Of a stretch of DNA of 64,000 bases, positions 26,458-43,106 are shown piece by piece; the first letter of the stretch is position 1, and every line of letters begins with the position of its first letter. The notes beneath the pieces are model-generated. The model ran no database searches. It saw only the letters and a list, made by a program, of their open reading frames with translations, and was not told the DNA's origin. Source of the DNA: Streptomyces sp. NBC_00247 (GTDB lineage: Bacteria > Actinomycetota > Actinomycetes > Streptomycetales > Streptomycetaceae); assembly GCF_036188265.1 (NCBI RefSeq), contig NZ_CP108093.1:124001-188000 (forward strand). Reading direction: 5' to 3'. Made by a program: the position numbers and the translations under genes.

Positions 26458-27405
26458 TCAGGCGAGGACGCCGAGGTGTTCTCCCACCCACGCGTCGTTG
26501 TAGACGGTGCCGAGGTAGCGCTCGCCGAGGTCGGGCGAGATCGCGGCGATGCGGGCGCCGACCGGGAACGCGTCGGCGTACTGGCGGATCGCGGCCAGGA
26601 CGGAGCCGGTGGACCCGCCGACGAGGAGGCCGTGGCTGCGGGCGAGCAGCCGGCACTCGCGGACCGCGTCCTCCTCCGCGACGAGCACGACGTCGTCGGC
26701 GAGGCCGGGTTCGAGCAGCTCGGGGATGCGGCTGGCGCCCAGACCGGGGATGCGGCGAGGGCCGGGCGGCGCCCCGAAGATGATGGAGCCGAGGGCGTCG
26801 ACGGCCACGATCCGGGTGCCGGGGGAGAACTCCCGCAGGTACCGGGAACAGCCGACGAACGTGCCGGTGGAGCCGGCGCCGACGAACAGGTAGTCGATGT
26901 GCTGGAGCTCCTTGAGCAGGGTGCGCGCGGTCTGCTCGTAGTGGGCGCGGGGATTGGCCGGGTTGGCGTACTGGTTGAGCCACACCATGGCGGGGTCGGC
27001 GTCCACGCGACGCCGGATGTGGGCGATGCGGGACTGGAGGAAGCCGCCGTTGGCGTCGACGGTGTCCACGACGACGACCTCGGCTCCGAGGGCACGCATG
27101 TGGTCGATGCTGGTGGCATTGGTGTTGGGGTCGACCACGCAGGTGAACGGGTACCCCTTGGTGGCGCAGATGGAGCTGAGGGCGATGCCGAGGTTCCCGG
27201 AGGACGATTCGATGACGCGGGCACCGGGGGTGAGGACGCCCCGGTGCTCGGCGTCCTCCACCAGGCTGAGTGCCGTCTTGAGCTTGACGGAGCCGGCCGG
27301 GTTGAGGCCTTCGATCTTCAGGAAGACGTCGGCGCCCGGTGCCATCCGGGTCAGGCGGACGAAGAGGTCGTCGGTGACGAGCTCGTACGTGTGCTCGTAG
27401 ATCAT
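26458..27405 (-). CDS. sbnA: SbnA-like 2,3-diaminopropionate biosynthesis enzyme (PLP-dependent)
   Basis: Cysteine synthase/OASS-fold PLP enzyme of 315 residues. SbnA condenses O-phospho-L-serine with L-glutamate, forming the intermediate that SbnB oxidises to L-2,3-diaminopropionate. The Schiff-base lysine lies in LNPAGSVKLKTA (about residue 40). The substrate-binding loop is ESSSGNLGIALS, and the phosphate-binding glycine loop is VGAGSTGTFVG. I set the start at the ATG 27405-27403, which overlaps the preceding gene's stop by ATGA; longer readings upstream run antisense into that gene. Family length and coupling support this start. The Dap precursor supply suggests that one adenylation domain, most likely the Ser-like or the unassigned one of NRPS1, uses Dap. 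Confidence 0.9.
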   Translation of the reverse strand: MIYEHTYELVTDDLFVRLTRMAPGADVFLKIEGLNPAGSVKLKTALSLVEDAEHRGVLTPGARVIESSSGNLGIALSSICATKGYPFTCVVDPNTNATSIDHMRALGAEVVVVDTVDANGGFLQSRIAHIRRRVDADPAMVWLNQYANPANPRAHYEQTARTLLKELQHIDYLFVGAGSTGTFVGCSRYLREFSPGTRIVAVDALGSIIFGAPPGPRRIPGLGASRIPELLEPGLADDVVLVAEEDAVRECRLLARSHGLLVGGSTGSVLAAIRQYADAFPVGARIAAISPDLGERYLGTVYNDAWVGEHLGVLA

Positions 27406-28628
27406 GACTCGGGCCTCCACAGGTCCTCGGGTCCGGTCTCGTGCGCGGTGTACCTGCCGAGGGAGCTGACGGCCATGCGCATCTCCAGGGCCATGGCGTC
27501 CAGCAGCCGTTCGAGTCCTCGTTCGGGGTCCTCGTCGGTGGCGATCAGGGCGGCACGGCCGAGACCGACCGCGTGGGCCCCGAGGGCGAGCAGCTTGACG
27601 GCGCGGATGCCGTCCCAGACGCGTCCGCTGGCGAGCAGGGTCCGGCCGGCCGGCTCCACGCGCCGCAGGCACTCGGCCAGCGGCAGTCCGACGTGGCCGA
27701 GGAAGCCGGTGGGAGCCCAGCCGGTGCCGCCCTCGGCCCCGTCGACGGTGACGGCGTGGGCGCCCGCTTCCCACGCGATGTCGGCGGCCCTGCCGACGTC
27801 CCGGCCGGGGAAGAGCTTCACCCAGCAGCGGGCGCGAGGGTAGTTGTTGCGCATGAGCTGGATCTGACGCCGGAAGATCTCCTCGGTGAAGGTGCCCGGG
27901 CTGGAGCAGCGCAGGACCTCTCCGCCGTCGGGGGCGAGGCGTTCGACGGCGTACTGCCCGTCGAGGTCCGCGGCGACCGCCTCGCTGATCATGGTGAGAC
28001 CGCCGAGTCCGGGCTTGGCGCCCTGGCCGACCTTCATCTCGAAGCCGAGGCGGCCCGAGGCGAGGAGTCCAAAGACGGCGGGGTCGCTGTAGACGTGGTT
28101 CCAGACCTCGGAGTCGGCGTCCTCGGTGCTCTGCTGGACGCAGACTCCTCCGACGCCGTCCGGCAGTTCCTCGCAGTAGGCGTGGATGCGCTCCAGGAGC
28201 CCTTTGCGGTGGTCGTCACCGCTGCTGCGGAAGCCGTTCATCGGAGCGACGTTCTCTCCGACGACCATGGGGATGCCGAGGCGTCCGGCCTGCCGGCTGA
28301 GGGCGAGGCTGGTACCGGCGACGCGGGTGGAGCCGAGGGCCGACACGTAGACGGGTACGGGGGCGTCGAAGCCGCCGAGCGCGGTGGCGAGGCGGACGTC
28401 CGAGTAGAGGGGCTCACGGCCGAGTTCGATGAGTTCGGCGAGGCGGCCGGGCATGAAGACGGGCGGGGCCAGGCGCAGGGCGTCGATCTCGTCGCCCCGT
28501 TCGCCGGGGGCCGCGCCGAAGACCGCGGTGCCGTAGGTGTCGAGGGGCGGGAAGGCCGCGGCGGCTCCGTCGCGGGCCCGGGCGCGGATGGCGTCCTCGG
28601 GCAGTCCTGGTGCGGTCAGGTACGTCAC
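27402..28628 (-). CDS. Stand-alone glutamate synthase-like FMN enzyme (GltB central-domain family)
   Basis: Protein of 408 residues matching only the FMN-binding synthase domain of glutamate synthase large subunit, as in stand-alone MgsC/GlxD-type proteins. Key motifs are KVGQGAKPGLGG (about residue 198), WVKLFPGRDVGRAADIAWEAG, and the phosphate-binding DGAEGGTGWAPTGFLGHVG. There is no glutaminase domain, and I do not see the cysteine cluster that binds 3Fe-4S in full GltB. It starts at GTG and overlaps the AsnRS-like gene by GTGA, and its stop overlaps sbnA by ATGA, so translation is tightly coupled. In the operon it may reduce an imine or aminate a keto acid, possibly on a 3-methylaspartate-derived intermediate. 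The reaction is unknown. Confidence 0.82.
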   Translation of the reverse strand: MTYLTAPGLPEDAIRARARDGAAAAFPPLDTYGTAVFGAAPGERGDEIDALRLAPPVFMPGRLAELIELGREPLYSDVRLATALGGFDAPVPVYVSALGSTRVAGTSLALSRQAGRLGIPMVVGENVAPMNGFRSSGDDHRKGLLERIHAYCEELPDGVGGVCVQQSTEDADSEVWNHVYSDPAVFGLLASGRLGFEMKVGQGAKPGLGGLTMISEAVAADLDGQYAVERLAPDGGEVLRCSSPGTFTEEIFRRQIQLMRNNYPRARCWVKLFPGRDVGRAADIAWEAGAHAVTVDGAEGGTGWAPTGFLGHVGLPLAECLRRVEPAGRTLLASGRVWDGIRAVKLLALGAHAVGLGRAALIATDEDPERGLERLLDAMALEMRMAVSSLGRYTAHETGPEDLWRPES

Positions 28629-29641
28629 GGGGACACGACCCCCGCGAGCTTCGGGAAGGCCGTGGCCTGCCAGACGGAGTCAAGGCCGGCGACCCAGCGG
28701 GTGAGGCGTTCCAAGCCGATACCGAAGCCGGCGCTGCGAGGGATGCCGTGGCGGGCGACGTCGAGGTACCAGGCGTACTTGGAGGGGTTCTCGCCGGTCT
28801 CGCGCATCCGGGTGACCAGGGTGGCGTACTCGTTCTCGCGCTCGCTCCCGCTGCACAGCTCGCCGCAGGACTCGGGTGCGATCAGGTCGAAGTTGAGCAG
28901 GGTGCCGGGCTCGGCGGGGCTCTCCTTGTCGTAGAAGCCTCGGGAGCCCTTGGGGTAACCGACGATGAAGAACGGGGCGTCGGCTTGGCGGGATATGCGT
29001 TCCTCGGCCTCCCACTCGATCTCCGTACCGGCGGCCTGCGGATATCCGTCGGCGCGCAGACGGTCGACGACCTCGCCGTGCGGGACGCGGGCGAACGGCT
29101 CGGCGACGAACCGGCGCAGGGTGTCGGGGTCGCGGCCCAGCACGGCGAGTTCGGCACCGCATTCGTCGGCGACGGTGGTGACGGCGTGGCGGACGAGTCC
29201 CTCGGCGATGTCCATGGCGTCGTCGCGGGTGGCGCCCGCGTACTCGACGTCGATCTGCCGGAACTCGGAGAGGTGGCGGTGGGTCGAGCTCGTCTCCAGG
29301 GGTTCCAGGCGGACGTTGGGCGCGACGAGGAAGATGCGGTCGTACGCCAGCAGGGACGCCTGCTTGTAGAGGATGGCGCTGGTCATCAGCTTGTAGCGGT
29401 GGCCGTAGTAGTCGACGTCGACCTGCTTGGCGCCGCGCGAGCCGGGGTCGGTGACGGGACCGATGATCGGGTGGGCCATCTCCACCGCGTCGTCGGCGCG
29501 CAGGTAGGCGCGGGCACCCGCGACCAGGGCCTGCTGGACGCGCAGAGCCGCCCGGGTGCGAGGGTCGCGCAGGTGTTCCAGCGGCGAGGGCAGGACGGGA
29601 GCGGCGGCGAATGCCGGGGGGAGGTCGATCTGGAGTGTCAT
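28625..29641 (-). CDS. AsnRS-like/archaeal-type asparagine synthetase paralogue
   Basis: Class II aminoacyl-tRNA synthetase core of 338 residues, closest in layout to asparaginyl/aspartyl-tRNA synthetase. Motif 2 is visible as LSEFRQIDVEYA (about residue 124) and motif 3 as SAGFGIGLERLTRW near the C-terminus. The N-terminal OB-fold anticodon-binding domain is absent. This is the architecture of archaeal asparagine synthetase (AS-AR), which activates Asp with ATP and transfers ammonia. In this operon, directly after glutamate mutase, a likely role is amidation of aspartate or 3-methylaspartate, or aminoacyl-adenylate formation for another transfer. The start is ATG at 29641, 73 bp from glmE. 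Asx-type adenylation codes in four modules fit such a product. Confidence 0.82.
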   Translation of the reverse strand: MTLQIDLPPAFAAAPVLPSPLEHLRDPRTRAALRVQQALVAGARAYLRADDAVEMAHPIIGPVTDPGSRGAKQVDVDYYGHRYKLMTSAILYKQASLLAYDRIFLVAPNVRLEPLETSSTHRHLSEFRQIDVEYAGATRDDAMDIAEGLVRHAVTTVADECGAELAVLGRDPDTLRRFVAEPFARVPHGEVVDRLRADGYPQAAGTEIEWEAEERISRQADAPFFIVGYPKGSRGFYDKESPAEPGTLLNFDLIAPESCGELCSGSERENEYATLVTRMRETGENPSKYAWYLDVARHGIPRSAGFGIGLERLTRWVAGLDSVWQATAFPKLAGVVSP

Positions 29642-29713
29642 GTCGGTCCTTGTCCGGTCGACGTACGGTTCACCGGCCCGAAAGGGCTGCGGCGAGGGCG
29701 ATGTGACGGCTGA

Positions 29714-31021
29714 TCAACTTGCCTGCGGGAGCGGGACGGCGGGTGTGTCGTAGCGGGTCTTGACGTGGTGGAGCGCGTGCATCAGCTCCGACGAGGTCAG
29801 TCGGCGCGAGTGGTGCACGACGGCGGCGGGCCCCAGCGGCAGCGACCCGGTGCGGGACCATTCCAGGCGGCCCCGCTCGGAGACGACGCTGCGGGTACGG
29901 CCGGCGTTGTCGGGGTGCGGGCAGAAGGGAACGTCGAGGTAGCCGCGGGCGAAGGCCCGGATCAACGCCTGCCCGAGGTCGTCGTGCAGGCCGAGGACGG
30001 CTTCCACGAGGGCACGGGCCTCGGCCTCGATGCCGGTGGACGGGGGCGGGGCGGTGCGGTGCGCGGTACGCGCGACGGCGGCGGCCGTCTCCAGCGCCGT
30101 GACGTTCTCGGCGATCGACGGGATGCGGGCGGCCTCGGCGGCCGTCTTGACGATGAGGCGGGAGGCTCCGGTGCGCACGGCGAGTCGGGCCGCGTCCGCG
30201 ACGAGGGCCGCCGCACCGTGCCTGGTCTCCGGGTAGACGCCCATGTAGGCGTAGACGACCACGTGCCACGAGGTGTCGGGGAGGTGGTCGGCGGCCAGGG
30301 CGCGCAGGGCGTGGACGGCTTCCTCGTCCTGCTCCGCGCTGGTCTGCTGGGCGTAGCTGAGGGAGATGCTGCGCAGCCCGCACTGCCGGAAGAACATCCC
30401 TTCCAGTACGGAGAGGGCGATGAGCAGCGAGGGCGGGCAGAGCTGGCCGAGCATGCAGCCGCCGAAACTCTCCAGGTGCGGTTCGACGCCGGTGGCCCGG
30501 AGTCCCGCGAGGGTGCGGCACGCCTCGCGCCACGCCTTCACGGAGGTGGCCAGCGGGGTGCGGCCGTACGGCAGGCAGTAGGAGACGGGGCCGCCTTCGG
30601 TGGCGTCGAGGCCGGCGCCGATCAGCGCTTCGACTATCCGGCCGGGCTGCGCGGACCCGTGCCGCACCTGCACGGGGAACGCCTCGCCGCGGACGCCGTC
30701 GAGCATGCCGGTGGTGGTGGCGACGGGCATGCTCACGAGCGGGTAGCCATTGAGCGGGTGGCCCTGCTCCGCGGCGCGGGCGGCGGCGGCGTAGTCACCG
30801 ACCCGGGTGAAGCTGTCGAGGGTGAGGGTGCCGACCGTGGTGGCGGCGGCGCCGCGGGTGGCGATCAGGCCGGCCCGCATGCGGTCGGGGTCCGCGAAGC
30901 CCATGCGGGGCTGGACGACGAGCGTGCCGGAACGTGCGGCGTCGTCCATGAAGCGGTGGAAGGCGCCCCCGGGCGCCGGGCCCGGCGTCACTCCGTCTGC
31001 GGCGGACTCAGTGGACAGCAT
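29714..31021 (-). CDS. glmE: Glutamate (methylaspartate) mutase epsilon subunit
   Basis: Catalytic subunit of adenosylcobalamin-dependent glutamate mutase, 435 residues, somewhat shorter than clostridial GlmE (about 480). The TIM-barrel enzyme interconverts L-glutamate and (2S,3S)-3-methylaspartate with the small cobalamin-binding subunit. Visible family stretches include LNGYPLVSMPVATTTG, QVRHGSAQPGRIVEALI (substrate-binding Arg region), GGPVSYCLPYGRTPL, ESFGGCMLGQLCPPSLL and SISLSYAQQTS. Homologues supply 3-methylaspartate to friulimicin-type lipopeptides and vicenistatin. The start overlaps the end of the small subunit by 14 bp, fitting a 1:1 complex. With four Asx-like adenylation domains in the locus, 3-methylaspartate is probably a building block or its precursor. 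Confidence 0.92.
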   Translation of the reverse strand: MLSTESAADGVTPGPAPGGAFHRFMDDAARSGTLVVQPRMGFADPDRMRAGLIATRGAAATTVGTLTLDSFTRVGDYAAAARAAEQGHPLNGYPLVSMPVATTTGMLDGVRGEAFPVQVRHGSAQPGRIVEALIGAGLDATEGGPVSYCLPYGRTPLATSVKAWREACRTLAGLRATGVEPHLESFGGCMLGQLCPPSLLIALSVLEGMFFRQCGLRSISLSYAQQTSAEQDEEAVHALRALAADHLPDTSWHVVVYAYMGVYPETRHGAAALVADAARLAVRTGASRLIVKTAAEAARIPSIAENVTALETAAAVARTAHRTAPPPSTGIEAEARALVEAVLGLHDDLGQALIRAFARGYLDVPFCPHPDNAGRTRSVVSERGRLEWSRTGSLPLGPAAVVHHSRRLTSSELMHALHHVKTRYDTPAVPLPQAS

Positions 31022-31478
31022 CGGCGTAGGCCCTTCCGCTCCCGTGCTGGGCCAGGGAATCGAGCAACGCCAGCAGGCCCGGTACGGCGTTCGGTCCGAT
31101 GAGGACGGCGTCGAATCCGGCCTCGATGAACTCGGAACGGTCCTCCGGGGTGGTGCCCCCTTCGGTGTCGAGCTTGCCGCCGATGACGAGCGGTACCCGC
31201 GCCAGGGCGGGTTCGGCGCGCACCGCGCGAGCCAGGGCGGGTGCTTCTTCGGCGCCGTGGCCGTTGACGGTGCTCACGACGATGAGACCGGGAGGCCTGG
31301 CGGCCGACTCGGTGACCAGGGTCTCGACGGGGACGCAGGCACCGAGGTTGGTGACCTCCCACCCCTGTTCCTCCAGCAGGAGCTGGAGGAACAGCAGGTT
31401 CCAGGTGTGCGAGTCCGAGGGGATGGTGCTCAGGACCGCGTGGGGCGGGCTCTGCGGGGACTGGCTACGCAGGTGCAC
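31008..31478 (-). CDS. glmS: Glutamate mutase small (cobalamin-binding) subunit
   Basis: B12-binding subunit of glutamate mutase, 156 residues. The cobalamin motif reads DSHTWN (family DxHxxG, with Asn replacing Gly), with the histidine that coordinates cobalt, followed by helix LLFLQLLLEEQGWEVTNLG. Further family motifs are VVSTVNGHG and PLVIGGKLDTE. The start GTG at 31478 has AGGA about eight bases upstream and gives a normal length; longer antisense readings into the NRPS4 gene are not real. It is first in the six-gene leftward operon and diverges from NRPS4, with a conspicuous dyad at 31680-31720 between them. The symbol follows glutamate mutase usage and is unrelated to glucosamine synthase. 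Confidence 0.9.
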   Translation of the reverse strand: MHLRSQSPQSPPHAVLSTIPSDSHTWNLLFLQLLLEEQGWEVTNLGACVPVETLVTESAARPPGLIVVSTVNGHGAEEAPALARAVRAEPALARVPLVIGGKLDTEGGTTPEDRSEFIEAGFDAVLIGPNAVPGLLALLDSLAQHGSGRAYADAVH

Positions 31479-31679
31479 GACCGGCTTTCCTCTCCGTGGG
31501 GGACCGCGATCGCTGCGATCGGGCCGTCGGCCCGCGCGCCGGCTCGGTACGGCCTCCCTCTGCCCGAAAGCGTCGACGCCCGGCGTACGTCGGGCGGTCT
31601 GTCGGGGAGAGGGCGCCGGGGAGCAGGAGGTCGGCGGGTGACGTCGTCCATCGTGGCCAGCCCTGATCGGTCGCGGCAC

Positions 31680-31720
31680 TGGGCACTTGTGACCAGCCGA
31701 CAGGGCGTCACTTGTGCCCA
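31680..31720. promoter_or_regulatory. Large dyad in the divergent promoter region of glmS and NRPS4
   Basis: Arms TGGGCACTTGTGAC and GTCACTTGTGCCCA are complementary except for the central TT pair, with a 13-bp spacer. Each arm contains CACTTGTG, so the site can also be read as two copies of one near-palindrome. It lies in the only 400-bp gap between the divergent operons (31479-31877) and is a good candidate binding site for a pathway regulator, such as the LuxR-type protein at 40853-41848. I see no gene in this gap. Confidence 0.55.
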
Positions 31721-31877
31721 CTGGGGGCGCCCGCCCACGCGTCCTAGCGTGCTCACCGCGGGCGTCCCTCCGGTGCCGGTGGCCGCACTGCCGGCCCCGG
31801 AGCGCCGCGACCGCTCGCGCGGCGAGTGCTCGGACGCTCGCAACCGCTGACAACGTGCTGACGATGGGGAGTGAACG

Positions 31878-40718
<8,841 letters not shown>

Positions 40719-40720
40719 GA

Positions 40721-40761
40721 CCGCGCACCCCCACCGTTCCGGCGACGGTGGGGGTGCGCGG
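40721..40761. terminator. Intrinsic terminator between NRPS4 and the LuxR gene
   Basis: Perfect 17-bp stem (arms 40721-40737 and 40745-40761) with a 7-nt loop, directly after the NRPS4 stop. The next gene is convergent, so it may act in both directions. Confidence 0.8.
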
Positions 40762-40852
40762 AGTGCGTGCTTCGGGGCGCCGGAGGCGCGGCGGCGTGCG
40801 TCGGCGCGTCGAGGTGGGTCGGGACGCTTCGGCGGGGTGGGTACCGGGCGTG

Positions 40853-41848
40853 TCAGACCGTGTCCTCGACCAGGATTCCGCCCTGGGCGATGGCCAGGGC
40901 GCCGAGCTGGAAGCGGCTCTGCGCACCGAAGCGGTCGGTCAGTTTCTCGGAGAGCCGGCGCACGGTGCGCAGCGAGACGTCCATCCGGCGGGCGGCGGCG
41001 GCGTCGGTGAGGCCCTGCGCCCAGAGCCGCAGCACGTGCTGCTCCTGGAGGGAGAGGCTGCCGCGGGTTCGCGGGCGCGCCTCGGCCAGTGGCAACGCCT
41101 CCTTCCAGAGGCGGGCGAACAGGGCGGCGAACGCTTCGGTGACCGACTCGACGCAGCACACCATGGCGCCGGCGACCGACTGGACGCCGACGACCGGTAC
41201 GACGGCGTGGGTACGGTCGCAGAGGATCATCCACGCGGGCAGCGAGGGCAGCGTACGGATCGAGCCGATGCCGTCGCCGCTCCCGCGCAGCCGGTCCATG
41301 GCGTCGGGATCGTTGCGGACGCTCTCCAGCACGATGGTGCGGGCGGCCGTGCCGCGGCGGCGCAGGATCTCCTCGACGGGCGGGACGCCCCCGGAGGCGG
41401 CCGTGGCGAGGCGTTCGGTGGGACCGACCGTCAGCCATTCCTGCTCGCATCCTTCGGCGAGTTCCGCGACCCGCCGCCACACGGTGTCCGCTCCGGCCAG
41501 CCACTCGACGCCCGGCGCGCTGTCCCGGCCGGCGCGGCCGTGCTCGGTCAGCAGCCGGGTGACCTCCAGTCGGCTGTCCTCCACCTGGAGCCGGTGCCGG
41601 GCGAGTTCGGCCTGCTGCCGGGCGAGCATCGCCGCGAGGCCCAGCTCCAGGTCGACCGGCCGCCAGCCGGTCGCGGTGTCGCCGGGAACGACGAGCAGCA
41701 GGGCCGACAGCTCTTCCAGCCCCTGCCGTACCGTCTCCTCGGCCTCCCGCAACCGCGCCGCCAACTCGGTGATCCCGGCGTCTGGCAGGTCGACCATGGC
41801 GAGATAGACGCTTCGTGCGACGGAGTCGATAGCCTGAGTGGTCCGCAT
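40853..41848 (-). CDS. LuxR/TrmB-type helix-turn-helix regulator
   Basis: Regulator of 331 residues. The C-terminal LuxR-type DNA-binding domain (about residues 262-325) reads LSLQEQHVLRLWAQGLTDAA, then ARRMDVSLRTVRRLSEKLTDRF as recognition helix. The N-terminus has a TrmB-like segment (ITELAARLREAEETVRQGLEELSAL), and the middle domain resembles the ligand/phospholipase-D-like region of TrmB-LuxR hybrids common in actinomycete biosynthetic clusters. The ATG at 41848 has GGAGTGAAGGA upstream; longer readings toward 43108 run antisense to peptidase E. It converges on NRPS4 and is the most likely local pathway regulator for the NRPS genes, possibly through the dyad at 31680-31720. The 300 bp upstream (41849-42151) contain no gene I can support. 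Confidence 0.85.
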   Translation of the reverse strand: MRTTQAIDSVARSVYLAMVDLPDAGITELAARLREAEETVRQGLEELSALLLVVPGDTATGWRPVDLELGLAAMLARQQAELARHRLQVEDSRLEVTRLLTEHGRAGRDSAPGVEWLAGADTVWRRVAELAEGCEQEWLTVGPTERLATAASGGVPPVEEILRRRGTAARTIVLESVRNDPDAMDRLRGSGDGIGSIRTLPSLPAWMILCDRTHAVVPVVGVQSVAGAMVCCVESVTEAFAALFARLWKEALPLAEARPRTRGSLSLQEQHVLRLWAQGLTDAAAARRMDVSLRTVRRLSEKLTDRFGAQSRFQLGALAIAQGGILVEDTV

Positions 41849-42151
41849 GTCCTTCACTCCTGTTGTCTCGTCAGTACGGCACCTGGTGATCACAAAGTCG
41901 AGTCGACGACGGTCCTGCGGGCGTGGCGGCGCGGTCCCGTGCCGCCGCGGGGTTCCGTCGGCCGGACACCAGTAGACGGGGGCCGGGGCGCCAGCGGATG
42001 CGGGCCGACCACCCAAGTTGTGCCGGAGCACCGCGCGGCGCCCGGGGGCGTCCGGCCGCCTTTCTCGGCGGGTAGCTGTTTCCGCCACTTCGCGGCGGTC
42101 AGGGTGCCCGCCGGGGGATGCGCGGGCGGGCCAGCGGCTACGATCGCGCGC

Positions 42152-42892
42152 ATGCCCGCTTCGCAGCCGACCGTCCTGGCCACATCCGGAGGGCATCGCT
42201 CCGGCGCCCGCGCACGGGTGCTGTTCGACTCCCTGGTCCACCACGCGGTCGACCTGTCGGGGGTGCACGGGCGCCGTCCGCGGATTCTGTACCTGGGCAC
42301 GGCGGTGGGGGACGCGGAGCACGTCACCGCGCGCATGCACGAGGCCGCGAGGGTGGCGGGTTTCGACCTGACGCCGCTGCACCTGTTCCCCATGCCGAGC
42401 GTGGAGGACGTGGAGGGCACGATCCTCGACCATGACGTGGTGTGGGTCATGGGGGGTTCGGTGGCGAACCTGCTGGCGGTGTGGCGGGTGCACGGCCTGG
42501 ACGCGCACCTGCGGCGGGCCTGGCAGGCGGGGGTCGTGCTGAGTGGGGTGAGCGCTGGCTCGATCTGCTGGTTCGAGGGCGGCACGACCGACTCCTACGG
42601 GCCGCTGCTGCGACCGGTGGTGGACGCGCTCGGCTTCCTGCCGTACGGCAACGGGGTCCACTACGACTCCGACCCCGGACGCAGGCCGATGATCCACCGG
42701 CTGGTCGCCGACGGCACCCTGTCGTCCGCGCACTGCACGGACGACGGGGTGGGGCTCGTCTACCACGGCACCCGGCTGGTGGAGGCGGTCACGGAGTCGG
42801 CGGGCAAGGGTGCGTACGTGGTCACCCGCGAGGGCGACGGGGTGCGCGAGGAACGCCTGGAGCCGCGCCTGCTGCCGCCGACCGGGGACTGA
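42152..42892 (+). CDS. Peptidase E family (S51) serine peptidase
   Basis: Type 1 glutamine amidotransferase-like peptidase E, 246 residues, cytoplasmic (no signal peptide). The nucleophile elbow is SGVSAGSICW (GxSAG, Ser near residue 138), preceded by VWVMGGSVANLLAVW. A downstream YGNGVHYDSD and later HC/D residues should complete the Ser-His-Glu/Asp arrangement. Peptidase E enzymes hydrolyse N-terminal Asp dipeptides; the close relatives cyanophycinases cleave beta-Asp-Arg. An Asp-specific peptidase beside an Asx-rich nonribosomal peptide and a RiPP-like locus could process or detoxify either product, but this is inference. The ATG at 42152 follows a purine-poor leader; no strong ribosome site is evident. 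Confidence 0.83.
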   Translation: MPASQPTVLATSGGHRSGARARVLFDSLVHHAVDLSGVHGRRPRILYLGTAVGDAEHVTARMHEAARVAGFDLTPLHLFPMPSVEDVEGTILDHDVVWVMGGSVANLLAVWRVHGLDAHLRRAWQAGVVLSGVSAGSICWFEGGTTDSYGPLLRPVVDALGFLPYGNGVHYDSDPGRRPMIHRLVADGTLSSAHCTDDGVGLVYHGTRLVEAVTESAGKGAYVVTREGDGVREERLEPRLLPPTGD

Positions 42893-43106
42893 CCCCGGGA
42901 ACGCGGGGAACCGTCGGGCGGCGGGACCGCCTCGCCGAAGGGGGCGCGCCGGTGGGCCGGGCGGCGCGCACGGACCGCCGGACGTGGACCGTGACCTGCG
43001 GCAGCCGTCCCGGCTCCGGGAGCACGGCCTGCCCACGGAGTGCGTCCCCCCACCCGGCCCCCGCCCTTCGGCGGGCGCCGCCGAACAATATGGGGGAACC
43101 ACCCCC

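Noticed and set aside
28956..28958. TTA codon in the AsnRS-like gene
   Set aside because: The TTA on the minus strand is out of frame (it spans GGT-TAC), so it is not a bldA codon.
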